From positions 913,501-977,500 of the forward strand of contig OX422202.1 of assembly GCA_949130485.1 (NCBI GenBank): a stretch of 64,000 nucleotides of DNA. Direction: 5' to 3'. The notes beneath the pieces are model-generated. The model saw only the letters and a list, made by a program, of their open reading frames with translations, was not told where the DNA came from and searched no databases. Each line of letters opens with the position of its first letter. Positions within the stretch are counted from its first letter, which is position 1. The stretch comes from Agelas oroides (lineage: Eukaryota; Porifera; Demospongiae; Agelasida; Agelasidae). Shown piece after piece: positions 1 through 12,500 of this stretch. The translations under genes were made by a program, and so were the position numbers.

Positions 1-325
1 ACAATCAAATTTCTTGCCAAGGGGAAAATCCTTCTTTGCACAGGTACTCAACGTTTAATAGACAAGGATATTAAATTTTTAATAATGCGGGTGGGGTCAT
101 TTCAGAGAAAAATTACTAATGTTTTGGAACCCAGGACTAATTTGAGCATTCCTGTTGGAAGAGGAGTGGAAAATAGTCTGTGTAAAAACTGTTATAGTGT
201 CATCAGCTTCCCTCTCACCATTGCTCACATTATGAAAACAATATAGGATAGGTATGCATAAGTGCACTAATGAAATTTGCAATTTCTTTGATAATTGTCA
301 ACAGAACTCTCTTGTGAGTTGGTAT

Positions 326-425
326 TAGCTCCATTCCCAGGCCACTCCCAGATTTTGTCTCGTGGCCATGGAGAAAAATTCCCAGCTATAAGATAAAATC
401 TGGGAGTAGCCTGGGAATGAGACTA
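326..425. repeat. foldback element, TAG(C/T)CT-end family
   Basis: The two halves are inverted copies: CCATTCCCAGGCCACTCCCA on the left pairs with the complement of TGGGAGTAGCCTGGGAATG on the right, around a short loop. Ends are TAGCT and GACTA. No clear target duplication is visible, so this is an older or partly decayed member. Confidence 0.7.
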
Positions 426-1055
426 AGTAAGTGCATGGTGCCTTCCACATAGACTTATCAAAAAAAAAACAAAAAAAAAACAATCATACAAATTGCCATT
501 TGGCAAATAAAATTGGTATGCAAAAATGGAAATGTGAAGTTACTTGGTGATGACCAATTACTTACTGGAAGTATGGCTAGTAATGTAATTCACCATTGTT
601 GACATACTGAATGTAACCATCATTCTTAGTAGTAATCTGGATGAGCATGAACACCTGCACTCTTAAAAGGTTATATCATCCCTCCTTGGTTACATTTATA
701 ATTACATTATAGTAATATGGTGGCTCTCTTTCCCACCCAGGTGCAGTAATGGAGGATGTAGCATTTGGAGTACTGGGGGTGAAACCCTGCCAATTTGTCC
801 CCAAGCATACCAGAAACCTTGCAAATGAATTTCGTTGCTATGCCAACTACGAGACTGGGTTAAACTCAGTCAAAAACAGAGACACCTTGACATGATAATG
901 GCATTCTTTGTGCAAGTTGTAGAGTCTTGTGTATCAAAACAGTGAACAGTGAAGGAAGACAGAAACACACCAGTATAGCTAGACCATACAATCATACACT
1001 CTACGAAAGTACTACAGAGGTGAACTGAAAAACATAAATACACGAGATGTGCTAT

Positions 1056-1295
1056 AAATACTGCATAAGAACAGGCGGCTAGAGTAAGAGCGTGTAACTC
1101 CATAAAATTTGAAACCGATGAACCGTACTAAAAATAGCAACACGTACTGTGCAGCTGTGCATAGACATAAGCCATTGTTGCTAAGCATGTGCTGGGTGTT
1201 CTATTTTTAGTACGGTTCAATAATTTTGACCAGACTATGGACTTCTATTGCAGTTACACGCTCTTACTCAAGCCGCCCGTTCTTATGCACTCTTG
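1056..1295. mobile_element. MITE, CAAGAGCG-end family (degenerate copy)
   Basis: The right end reads the complement of CAAGAGTGCATAAGAACGGG. The left end keeps ATAAGAACAGGCGGCTAGAG but its first eight bases have drifted. The inner inverted pair ACCGTACTAAAAATAG / CTATTTTTAGTACGGT is intact. The same element occurs at 7017, 51510, 53020 and about 63665. Confidence 0.75.
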
Positions 1296-1326
1296 ATACA
1301 TATTATCATAGAACCAGCCAATAATG

Positions 1327-4300
1327 TCACCTTAAGGTCAGGTCAGGGACTACAAAAATTGCTTCAGAATCACTGCCACAAAGCAGGTGCTTTGATTCAA
1401 TATCAAGCGAATTCACGGGGAGCCTGTTTGCCGAAAGGTAGTTGTTGACCTCTACTTTCTCCTGTGCGACTGCCCCACCTAACCAAGGACTGTTTGTGAG
1501 TTCCGAGTGCCTAGCTGCCTGGGTTGCTCCTTCCATGGTTGTGTTCATTTGAGCTCCAGTTGCATCCCAGTGCCAGAGAGAACCATCTTGGGAGCATGTG
1601 AACAGGTTGTTGGGGTAGCGGGGGTGGAACTTGACATCCCAAACTGGAAACCAAAATAAATTGTGATGATGAATATCATTATATGGCCTCTCAATCCCTT
1701 TTAGTGCCCTCCCTATGTATAAGTATTGACCTATACTCGGAGTATAAACACAGATATACTCCGAGTATAGGCAGTATATCCAAATTAAATCACATGGAGA
1801 CAGTAAACTATTACTCAATTTTGTGTAAACTATTAATTTTGTGTAAACTATTTGGTACAACATGTAAACTATTTGGTACAACATGTAAACTATTCTGGTA
1901 CAACATGTAAACTATTCTGGTACAACATACAAGTTTTGTGCAAACTATCATTTAGGAGTATTATGACCCGTTATACTCCGCTGTTCATCCAATGAAATGC
2001 GTAGAAAGTGATGTAACGTGGTATAAAACAAGGTAATAATACTGACTACATCGTGAATAGTGAAGTGGGGAATTATCTGTGGGTATTTCGCAAGTAGCTA
2101 CTCATACACTTTTGTAACTCTGCACAGTATCTACTGGATGAGTTTTGGTATCGTTTAGTAACCCTAAGCTACTGAGACTGGTCCATCATTCACGCAACTA
2201 ACAATTCCCATCTTCCAACCTTATGCACAGAAATTTCAGTGCTGTTTCATAAAAATCCTACAGGCCATATTCAGCTAAGATCAAGTCGACAGTTAGGGCA
2301 TTGTATTTTCCCACCAAGGGACTGAATAACAACTCTTAAAATCACTTGGCCGCATAGAGGGAAATTGCTACGTCAGTGTGCAACCCACCCAAAGTGTCAC
2401 CACCTGTGAATAGTGCACGCAAACAGTTTAGTCAAGGGCTGTTAAATGTCGAGCCCCAGTAGATGAATCACTTTACCCAATTAAGGCTGAAAACTGTGTG
2501 AGTCACTCCTGGTTTGTTTTAGCTCCATTGGTTTGCAAACGAGGCGACTAAAACCATTATACAAATAACACACTCTATTCTATTTATTTGGCGCCATAAT
2601 ACTTGATGGATGGGTCTTGGTTGTAATGTAAGCAAGGTTATCATGTATGATTGTTGTCATAAAACTGTTTACTGAAAACTCATCTTACAAGTTACCATCA
2701 TCTTGCAAGAAATCAGTCAGAGTACAAATTAGACCACGACAGTAGGAAACATCAAAAGTAAAAAGGTTTGGGACACAATATGAAATACCACTTGCATGTA
2801 TACATTCCTCAGACATATTTAGTTTCAATATTACCCCAATACCAGCTAAAATTATTGGCTACTATGTGATAAAATCTCCCAGGCCTTCCCCTCCATTTTT
2901 ACATACTCCAAGTGAGCAACAGTGGAAGACCTAGGAATGAGTCGATGTGGAGTCAGAAGTCTTGGACCCAGACCACACATGCATGCATAGACTGGCCACA
3001 GAGCGAGGTTAAGCATTTGATACTCCATCTGCCTGTCAACAGTAATTACTTAAGCAGGTAATTCACACAAGTAGTATTGTCCTGATGTTGGGAGTCTCTG
3101 GATTGTCCCCATACCCAGATGGCAAAATCTCCGTCTGGGTATGAGACTGCAAGCCACACCCACCTTAGATGCACATGTACGTACACATGTAGACTAGTGC
3201 GTGGAAATGCACAAAGTGAGTATTCTACTTTCCTCGTTACAAACACCCGGATGTAAGGCAATGGAGTCAGACTACTATAACTTAGAGCTGCCCGCTCTAG
3301 TACCAATGCTTTTGTGTGCTTGGATGATCTGTAGGTGATGTCCCTCCTGTCGCAGGTCCCAGAACCCCACGGACCCATCGCTGCGACCAAGTGCCACCAG
3401 ATGAGGTTGGTGAGGATGGCGGTCGAGGCAATGTAGACCCACGTGTTCTCCAGAACTGCACAGGGAGAGAAGGGAGAGGAGGAGGGGATAAGGAGGGGGA
3501 AGAGGAGAGAGTAGGGGGTAAGGAGGAGGGAGGAGGGGGCAAGCCGGCAAGGAGGGGGAGGAGGGGAAGAGATTGGTGAAAGGAGGGAAAGGTAAGAGGG
3601 GGATAGATAGGAAGGAGGAGGAACGAGTGTATGTGTATACATGCACGTGTATGACAATTTTGACATACACACACATACATAAGCAGGACTCGAGCAGGCT
3701 TGTTCTCCGGTGTCCGCAGGTCCCATATCTTTAGTTGTCCACTGGAACTGACCGAGATGACCTCTAGCTGCCGTGTGCATACTAGTGCAGTGATGGTGGC
3801 GTTGTCAGCATTCTCTGTCAAAAGAAAAACACACTGTAACAGTAACACACATACCTTGTCTCTAGCTTCACCTAGCCTTGTTCCAAGACCTTCCACTGTC
3901 CAGCTTAAAATGAAGGGGACGGTTTAGGGTATGTTACATATGACTGATGTCAATATCTACCTAGGTGGATGGGGAGGGGAGGGGAGGGGAGGGGAGGGGA
4001 GGGGAGGGAGGGGAGGGGAGGGAGGGGAGGGGAGGGGAGGGAGGGGAGGGGAGGGAGGGGAGGGGAGGGGAGGGGAGGGGAGGGGAGGGAGGGGAGGGGA
4101 GGGGAGGGGAGGGAGGGGAGGGGAGGGGAGGGGAGGGGAGGGGAGGGAGGGGAGGGGAGGGAGGGGAGGGAGGGGAGGGGAGGGGAGGGAGGGGAGGGAG
4201 GGGAGGGGAGGGGAGGGAGGGGAGGGGAGGGGAGGGAGGGGAGGGGAGGGGAGGGAGGGGAGGGGAGGGGAGGGGAGGGGAGGGAGGGGAGGGGAGGGGA

Positions 4301-6379
4301 GGGAGGGGAGGGGAGGGAGGGGAGGGGAGGGGAGGGAGGGGAGGGGAGGGAGGGGAGGGGAGGGGAGGGGAGGGAGGGGAGGGGAGGGGAGGGGAGGGAG
4401 GGGAGGGAGGGGAGGGGAGGGAGGGGAGGGAAGGGGAGGGAAGGGGAGGGAGGGGAGGGAGGGGAGGGGACAAACAATCTTGAAGCTTTCTCTGGTATTA
4501 CAGAGATTTTAAAATTTGGAATTTCAGAATTCTAACTGAAATTTCAGCAGAGGGTATACATGTACAAAATTATGCTAGCCCCTCGGTATGTATTTTAACA
4601 ATCTCAGCTCTGACCATTGCAAGTTGTTTTCAAAGTATGTTTTCAACGTACCACTGTCTGCCGTCTTGCGGCATCTAGACAGTTAATGTCTAGCGCTACA
4701 GTATTTAGCATACAGACATTTCACCCTCGCATAGCGTGTGATGTCTGTCAGGTGGGCTAGTTTTGAGCATTCCAGTGATTAGAATAGACTGGTGTGGCTA
4801 TGTAACATTCCTAGCTGACCATAATGGTGTCCGTCTCGTACTACGTTTCATACCTGGGCCATTCCACCTCCAGGTTGGGTTGTTTACTGTTAAACAAACC
4901 AAAACTGTAATATCGAAGTTGAAATGCCCAAATCTGGTTCATAAGTACGAGGATGGCCCACTCACCACCGAACACCTAATTTTGGGGAATTAACCACCAC
5001 ACATCTCAAAACTTCCATATTTGGGTTAGCAAAATAGACCCTTGGCATGAAGGTGTGGGTAGGAAGTTGTAAACATTATGGTTCTGTTGCCATGGTGATG
5101 CTCTATATAAAGGCAGATCCTCTTTGATAAGGCCATGGGTGATTAAGCAATAGTTGGTACTTTGAACGTTAGCACACACATAGTAACTACACATCAACCC
5201 ACGGCACTTACAATGTATCTGAAGAATGCTATTCCAAAATTTTTTTGCTGTGCATTAAAATTTGCATTTATCCAAACATTTCAGTTATCTGAACGCCAGT
5301 TGGTGGCGTACCAATCGTTCGCAAAGGGTAACGGTCGTCAGCACCGATGATGTTCATCCTCCCGTCCTCCCCTCCTGTCACAATGGTGGTCCCACTTACT
5401 GCCAGTGCTGTGCAGGGAGCAGATTGGCCTCCCCTCCACTTGTGTAGACCCTCCCACGCATGGGACACATTTAGCACCTGAGGGAGAGAGAGAGAGAGAG
5501 GAGGGGGGGGGGGGAGGGAGGGAGGAGGGGGAGCTTGTTTGATATGTCATTACTTGCGATAAAAAGACGAAGAAATCTACCTGCATGGCAGCCCGAAACC
5601 TAAACAGCATGACACAGCCATTGGAGAAACTTCCAAAAAGCCTCTCTTCGTCAAGAAAATGCAAATCAGTCGTGTCAGCTGCCATCTCTTGCTCACACAG
5701 AAACACTGGCTCCACCAGAGAGGAGGGGGAGGGGGACTCATCATGAGACACCTCACTGCTGTAACGCCATATACACACTCTGTTCACCTGCAAACACATC
5801 ATCTCCATGGTTTCATGACAGTAACAGTAGACACTTTTCTGAGCATGCAGTTTCCATAGTAACACACATGTCGCAGTGGAGATCACGGAACATGTATATA
5901 GTTAGCATGTGAAAGTTGGTGAGAAGTAGATGACTTAATGCTCCCTATCTGGCCTTTTCAATAATTTACGGTACAGCACATTCACGTCACTCGGGTTAAC
6001 ACACTAACAGAGCAGTACCAACCTCCACACTTGATCTCCAATATGACAAGATACAATGGAAAACTTGGATGCTCCGAAAGGGGTCATATTATCACATGAT
6101 GTCATCACTTTTAAGAATACAAAAATATACCACAGAAAACGGAAACAGCCGCCATGTTGGATTACAAGCTTCTATGGCTATTTCGGTATACCCTAATTAA
6201 CGCCCTTCCACTTCAGTCACTCATGCATGTCATATACAGTATACCTCGTCGTCCCAGCTTCCTGAGGCAAAAATGTCGGAGCTCTGGATGGTATCGGAGG
6301 GCAGAGGCTTCCACTGCACCTTGGAGATTTTGTGGCCCACGTATTTAGCCACAGGATCAACACTCGACTTAACTGACAT
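1327..6379 (-). CDS. NUP43: nucleoporin Nup43 (WD40 protein of the Y-complex)
   Basis: Structural WD40 subunit of the Nup107-160 Y-complex of the nuclear pore, also found at kinetochores in animals. Six exons on the minus strand: 6245-6379, 5581-5787, 5312-5477, 3679-3814, 3304-3455, 1327-1643. All joins keep phase and use GT-AG sites, giving 370 residues (human about 380). The N-terminus carries [10 protein letters not shown] and FASGSWDDE, the WD40 strand GQLKIWDLR lies mid-protein, and the C-terminal blade reads [14 protein letters not shown], all closely matching vertebrate Nup43. The start ATG at 6379 gives the expected N-terminus. Intron 3 holds a 500-bp polypurine tract. Head to head with XPO4, 153 bp between start codons. 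Identity is near certain; individual donor choices are inferred from phase. Confidence 0.95.
1732..1930. repeat. hairpin plus 21-22 bp tandem repeat in NUP43 intron 5
   Basis: CTATACTCGGAGTATA is followed about 10 bp later by its inverted form. Downstream, units ending in TACAACATGTAAACTATT repeat four times with small changes between about 1838 and 1930. No coding potential. Confidence 0.75.
3969..4470. repeat. 500-bp GGGGA/GGGA polypurine tract in NUP43 intron 3
   Basis: An uninterrupted run of GGGGA and GGGA units on the plus strand, so CCCCT/CCCT in the NUP43 transcript. All six long open frames across it are low-complexity artefacts. Such tracts can form G-quadruplexes on one strand and triplexes in duplex DNA. 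Confidence 0.98.
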
Positions 6380-6532
6380 CACCTCTCAGTCTCAGCACAT
6401 CTGCATAAGTTCAAATTTTGCAACACGTGGGGGTGTAATGTATTGCGCATGCGCAACTTTGCTTGGCGCCAATGTTACCCCACCCACCCACGTGTTGAGC
6501 TCAAGTTTCTTCTTCGCGGTAAACGGGAGAAA
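6380..6532. promoter_or_regulatory. NUP43/XPO4 bidirectional promoter
   Basis: The 153 bp between the two start codons contain a palindromic NRF1-type site TGCGCATGCGCA at 6444-6455. Two CACGTG E-boxes (6424-6429 and 6489-6494) lie in inverted context (CAACACGTGGG on the left, CCCACGTGTTG on the right), making the promoter nearly mirror-symmetric. No TATA box is seen. Function is inferred. Confidence 0.7.
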
Positions 6533-9500
6533 ATGGACAGAGAACAGCTACTCCTGCTAGAAGAAGCGGCTGTGAATGTTTTGGTGAGTTATATGGCTGA
6601 GAAAGAGGGGTGGAGAGGTGGGCATGGGATATTCTTTTAATTTTTGAATGTTCTTCTGTTCCCTCTCAGTCCCCACCCTTTCTTGTATCAAGTGAACAGA
6701 GGAAGAAAGCTGAAGCAGCCTTTCTTGAGCTACGGAAGGCTAGGCATCCATATGAGTCATGCAAGTACATGCTAGGTTCGTAAACCCACTTGGTTGCTAT
6801 GCAACCTACGAGGATAGTTACTTGAGCAACGTGTCTACTGCAACTGTGACCATTAACAAACCTGGTTGTTGTTCAATGAAGACTGTTCTGGTTTCCATAC
6901 CACACATTCACTGTAATTATACACCATGTTCCAGTACCCCTTTCACAAGTTCACTATTACTCCAACCCCCACACTTGTGTCAGCCGAGAATAGTGTTTAG
7001 GGTAACCAGGTAACACCAAGAGCGTGTAAGAACGGGCGGCCAGAGTAAGAGCGTGTAATTACGTAAAATTTGAAACCGGGTGGAAATTACCGCCAGTAAT
7101 AAAAATAGTAACATGTACTACGCATGCTGCATAGACAGACATAAGCCATTGTTGCTAAGCACGTGACTGGGTGTTCTATTATTAGTACAGTTCAATAATT
7201 TTTGACTGGACTGTGGGCTTCTATTGGAGTTACACACTCTTACTCAAGCCGCCTGCTCTTATGCGCTCTTGGCAGCACAGATACCCAGGTTTTCTTCTTC
7301 ACAACATTTTACATACAAGCACTAACATGAGATAAGGACCTCACAAAGTGGAGTGGGGGGCTCAATTTGCATGTTGGCAAAATGGGACATTGGCGTAACA
7401 TTTCCTGCAGCACCAGCACATATGTTGTGTCATTGTGCATAATATAAAAGGATATGGTTGAATTTTTCTTGGTTTTTTCCTTTATTTAGAGCACTCTCAA
7501 TTTTTTCTTGTTTTTTTTCCTTTATTTAGAGCACTCTCAATCAGACTATGTTCTCTTTCAAGCTGCCTCTACCATTAAGGAGACTGTGGTTCGTGAGTGG
7601 TTGGTTCTGCCTAGTGAGGAGAAGGAGTCCTTGAAGGATTACATTGTCCAGTACCTCGCCACCAGGCCCCAGTAAGACCCCGTGTACATAGATAGACAGG
7701 CAGGTGGGAGGAAAAGGGAGGAGGGAAGGAGGGAGATGTGGAGGAGGGGAAAGGAAGTGGAGATTGACAGTCAGGTGGTAGAGGAAGGGAAAGGGAAGAG
7801 GGTGAAAGGAGTATGGTGGAGGGAGGCAAGCTACCTGGGAATTTTAGGGCTAGAGGTGCATGGATGAGTATGCACTCCTGTCTTCTTCCTTCCAGCCTTG
7901 TGAACTATGTTCGCGAGCAGCTGGTGTGTTCTGTGGCGCTGATGGTGAAGCGAGCAACTCTGGAGGTGGACAAGCAGAAGCTCTTCGGCTCCATTCTCAC
8001 AACTGTCTCACAACTCCTCACCGTGAATGTAAGTAGCGTAGGCTGGTTGCCATGACAACACAATGAAAAGGCAGCTGCACACAGTGGAATCCCTCAACTC
8101 CAGACACCTTGGAACCCTGCACCTTCTCAATGCAAATTAACTCCTGAAATGAGGACACCCCTCTAATCAGGACACTTAATTAAAATTGTTCTGAATACGG
8201 TGTTCTACTTTCAGTGGATTTACTGGGCTACTATAGTAAGGCAACAGTCTTGTATGAGAAAAGCAATCCAGTCTTTTGGTCACCTTGGCATAGTTTATTT
8301 TGTGGCCAATGTCCTAGCTGTGCAGTGGGCAGGCGACTCTATAATATGAAGCTACATGTAGCTAGACCTTCCTTTCAGTTGAAACCCGTATGAAATTTTG
8401 CCCACCAGCAGTTCTTCAACTTAACCTTGTTATCTTCTACCAGCGCCACTTGAGTTGCTCCCTGCTGTCTGCTCTCCTGACTGAGTTCTCCCATCGGTCC
8501 AGCGACATTGGTCTGCCTGTCGAATTTCATAACCAATGCAAGTTGGCTTTCCAGGTTTGTCTTAGCCCGGAGCATATGGTGCCTAGTGAACTGTTGAACA
8601 CAGGTTTCTAATTGTACGTGTGCACACACACACACACTCACACTCACACACTCACACTCACACACTCACAGGAAGATGGGTTACTTCAAGTCCTGTTGAC
8701 CACAACTCAAGTCCTACAACAGTACATCTCCATAGATACCCCCCTCTCACCCGAGGACTCCTCCTTCCTCTCCAGTTTCCTCCACGTTGCCTCCCAGATC
8801 CTGAGCTGGGACTTTTCTCAGTTTGAAGCTAAACAACAGTCAGAATCAGAGCTAAAAAGCTGGACACCGCCACAGCCCTACCTCCGAGCGTTCTTTGATC
8901 CTAGCTTCCTCGACCTCTTCTTCAAGCTGCTGGAGAGGGTGTTGGATAGTGAGGACCAGCTGCACCACGTCATGCAGTGCCTCATCCACCTGGCCCTCCT
9001 GGTGTCAGATGACCCCACAGACCACAAGGGATATCTGAGTAATTTTGTGTCAGGCATCCTTGGTCATTTGTCGATAAGGTTTGCAGTACCACAAAAAGTA
9101 CTTTTTTTACCTGTGGCTAAAAAATATATTGCTATACCATATAGCCGGAAAATTTGACGGAGAATTAGATTTGGCAGTTTGGGGTCAGGGTTGAAACTGT
9201 CAAATTAAAATCCGGCAATATTATTTGGCGCGCAAACGCGTAATGACGTAATGCATGCAGTAGTGCTCTTATCCCCGTCCGGCGCCCCTCTACGCGAGCT
9301 GTACATGTAGCTAGCTCGGTGCTAGCACACTGCCAGTTTTATTTCTTGTAAATTGTTCAAGCGAGAGAGCAACACTCCTTGATAAAAGTACCTGAGTCGC
9401 CACCACAAAATTTAAGTTCCACCAATATTTTGTTACGGTTGGTTTGGGACCACGCCCCATTTTATATCCCGTAACCAAAATACGGTAACATTACTGTACC

Positions 9501-12500
9501 CTTGAACAACGCGAACATTGAGTTTTATGGTGTTTGCATGCACATTAACCTCGTTCCCAGGCTCTCCCGACAGCCTGGGAACGAGGCTACATGCACAGCA
9601 CTAGTGACAATACCCAAGGCAACAAACAAGTGATTCTCTTCATCTGTGATATCTTCTTTGCCTTTGACATGGGTTTCTTTGCCTTTAGTTCTGAGCTGTC
9701 GCAGCAGGAGATACATGGTCTTTCCTTTATCCTGCGACGGTTGTCATCAACCACCTTTCGTCCCGTTGCATCACCCCATATGTGCTATCATCTTGGCCTC
9801 CTGGACTCCTCTCTCCTGGAGTTGCTCATGCAGTCACTGGTACAACTCACTTGCCTCTGTGCTCATCGAGCTGTGCAGGAGGAGGAGGTGTGTGTGTGTG
9901 TGTGGGTGTGGGTGTGTGGGTGTGGGTGTGTGGGTGTGGGTGTGTGTGTGGGGGGGGGGGGTACTCCCCTGGTTAAGTACTCCATTTTTCCTTCCTCCTT
10001 CCCTCTCCTCCCCCTCTCCCTCCTCCTTCCCCTCCCCTCCTCCCTCTCCCCTCTCCCTCCCTCCTCCCCTCCCTCCACACTGCCTTCAGTGCAAAGGAGA
10101 CTCCTTAGCTTATCAAGAGTCACTGGAACACTTTCTCGAAGTGTGTGTGAATCTCCTTGAGACGGGACGGAACACCAAACCCTTCCCCCATCACCAACTC
10201 TCTCGGAGCTTGGTGACGATCTTGGATGCATACATCCAAAGCAAGCTTTCAGCTCCAAGAGGGTGGCGAACCATACAAAAAGATGAAGACGAGATCTTTG
10301 AAATTGACGAAGACGATAGAATAACATTTGCTGACCAGCTCTATAGTGTGGCTGAAATTGCACAAGCCAATCTTGGCCACAGTCTGCCACTTTTGATCAG
10401 CCTGCTGGAGCGGTGCACGACGGAATGTCTGCAGCTGTTGTCCGCAATCCAACAAGATCACCAGGTGCTCTGCAGTGGCCAGAACAACCTTGACGGTCTC
10501 TACGAAGACCTTCACTGGCTGACACTGATCTCCTGTTTCACACTTTGCAATGCAATGGATGATATTCCACTCAAGATCATGGCACATTCTGTTTCACTCC
10601 AAAAAGACTGTCTTCCTGAAATGGCCAACTTGGATATCAGTAGGCTAGTATTACAGGATGCAGGAGAGACAATAGACCTACGTATGGTAAAACTTGACCC
10701 TATAGTGGTACTGGTGGTTTTGGTGTGTCGTCTCTGTGTCATGGAGAAGATGTTCGTCGAGAGCAGACTTCTCGAGGTGTTCAGCCCCCAGCTGTGTGAG
10801 ACCGTGCTATGGTGTCTGTCCGAGGTTGTACAACCTTACATCTTGGTGGATGAAGACGACTCCATCCATGAGCAGGTCAGATCTCACTGTGGTTCAGTGC
10901 TGCCACCTCCTTCCTCCTGTCTCTCCTTCTCTTTCTTCTCCCTCTTCTCCCTCCTCTCCCTCCTCTCCCTCCTCTCCCTCCTCTCCCTCCTCTCCCTCCT
11001 CTCCCTCCTCTCCCTCCTCTCCCTCCTCTCCCTCCTCTCCCTCCTCTCCCTTCTCTCCCTCCTCTCCCTCCTCTCCCTCCTCTCCCTCCTCTCCCTCCTC
11101 TCCCTCCTCTCCCTCCCCCCTCCTCTCCCTCTTCTCCCTCCTCTCCCTCTTCTCCCTCTATATTTTTGTCCTATTTACTGTGGCATGTGTAAAATCGTAT
11201 ACCCTCTTTATCCATACGCAGCTTAGCCTCTCTCTGCTCTCTGTCTTTGGCAGAGACACACCATCCAGCCACTGGCTTATCTCCTTCCTGGTGGAGAAGG
11301 TCTTCTTCAACCTCTCTGTCTGGTCGGCAGAGGAGAAGGTGGTCTTGGCAGCCACACAGCTGCTCAAAACCATTGCCCTGTCCCGACACAGGTGATCTGT
11401 CTCACCCTTATTGCTAGGTGATCTGTTGCTAGGTGATCTGTCGCTAGGTGATCTGTTGCTAGGTGATCTGTTGCTAGGTGATTTGTTGCTAGGTGATCTG
11501 TTGCTAGATAACAGTGTGGTATAAAGCTGTCTAAATCACCTGTTGAGTGATTATTGTTGACTGACTGCCTGACTGACTGGCTGTCCGACTGACAGATTAC
11601 ATGCACTTCACTCTGTGTTTACATGTGCGCACACCGGCCAGGTAACTAACATCAAATCTACATGTGTGGATGCTGATCTTGACCAGTGTTCTGTGTGCCT
11701 GAGGAAGTAGCATGAGATCTTGGTCAATTATGTGATCGATGCATCCTTGATATAACATAGCCTTGGAACCAGACCCTTGCTGTGTGTGAGGGTCTGGTTC
11801 TGAGACTAGATATAACAGTCTCGGAACCAGGCCCTCACTGTGTGTAAGGATCTGGTTCTGAGACTAGATATAACAGTGAAACACTGCTGCAGTTGCACTT
11901 CAAAGGTTTTGTTGATACGACAGACATTCATGTTTTTTTCTGTAGGGCAGCTGTTGCAATCGAGTGTGACGTTCTCTGGACTCTAATGCGGAGTTTCGCC
12001 TCAAGTCAACCTCCCTTCTCCTCCCTCCCTCCCTCCACCCAGCGCACACTGATGGAGGCCCTACTCCTGTATGGAGTGGGAGAGAAAGGACATCAGTATC
12101 TCACAGAGGTCAGTGCGCACTAACATCTTTGGAACCCTTGCTGACAATCACCCTCATCCCTTCTCTCTTCAGCTACTGCACCCCTTCCAGCATCGGTTCA
12201 CCTCCCTCATCCACCGACCCGACTTCCAAACCAAGTTCCAAGATGTAGAGCTCCAACAGGAGCTTCTTGCCATCCTTGAGGCGCTGTGTGGTGTGGCGCT
12301 ATGCGGCCTGACCCAGGTAGTATGGCTGGACATGGCCCCTGAGTACTTCAACTTTCTTCTTCCGCTCCTCCAAGCCTGTGTTCCTTTGCTGGAACTGTTT
12401 GCGGATATTTCAGAGGTGGTGAGAGTCATTTTCGACCTGTTTTGTCTTGTCGCGGAAGGCTATCTCTGTATTCTGGATGAGGTTAGCATTGTAAATGTGA

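Larger units (their letters stand above)
1..1326. other. intergenic, no supported gene
   Basis: No exon chain could be assembled. The stretch holds one foldback (326-425) and one degenerate MITE (about 1056-1295). Short open frames here are shadows of these repeats. An RFX X-box-like sequence, GTTGCTATGCCAAC, lies near 834-847. A possible exon after a CAG at about 740 encodes nothing I recognise. Confidence 0.5.

Noticed and set aside
3931-4535. Six overlapping frames rich in Gly/Glu/Arg or Pro/Ser/Leu
   Set aside because: All are translations of the GGGGA/GGGA tract inside NUP43 intron 3; no domain or splice support.
10736-11226. Long frames with Ser-Ser-Pro or Leu-Ser-Leu runs
   Set aside because: They extend XPO4 exon 8 into the 9-bp pyrimidine repeat of intron 8. 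Homology to XPO4 stops at the donor at 10875 and resumes at 11222.
11364-11606. Minus-strand frame with repeated LATDH
   Set aside because: Antisense reading of the 15-bp array in XPO4 intron 9.
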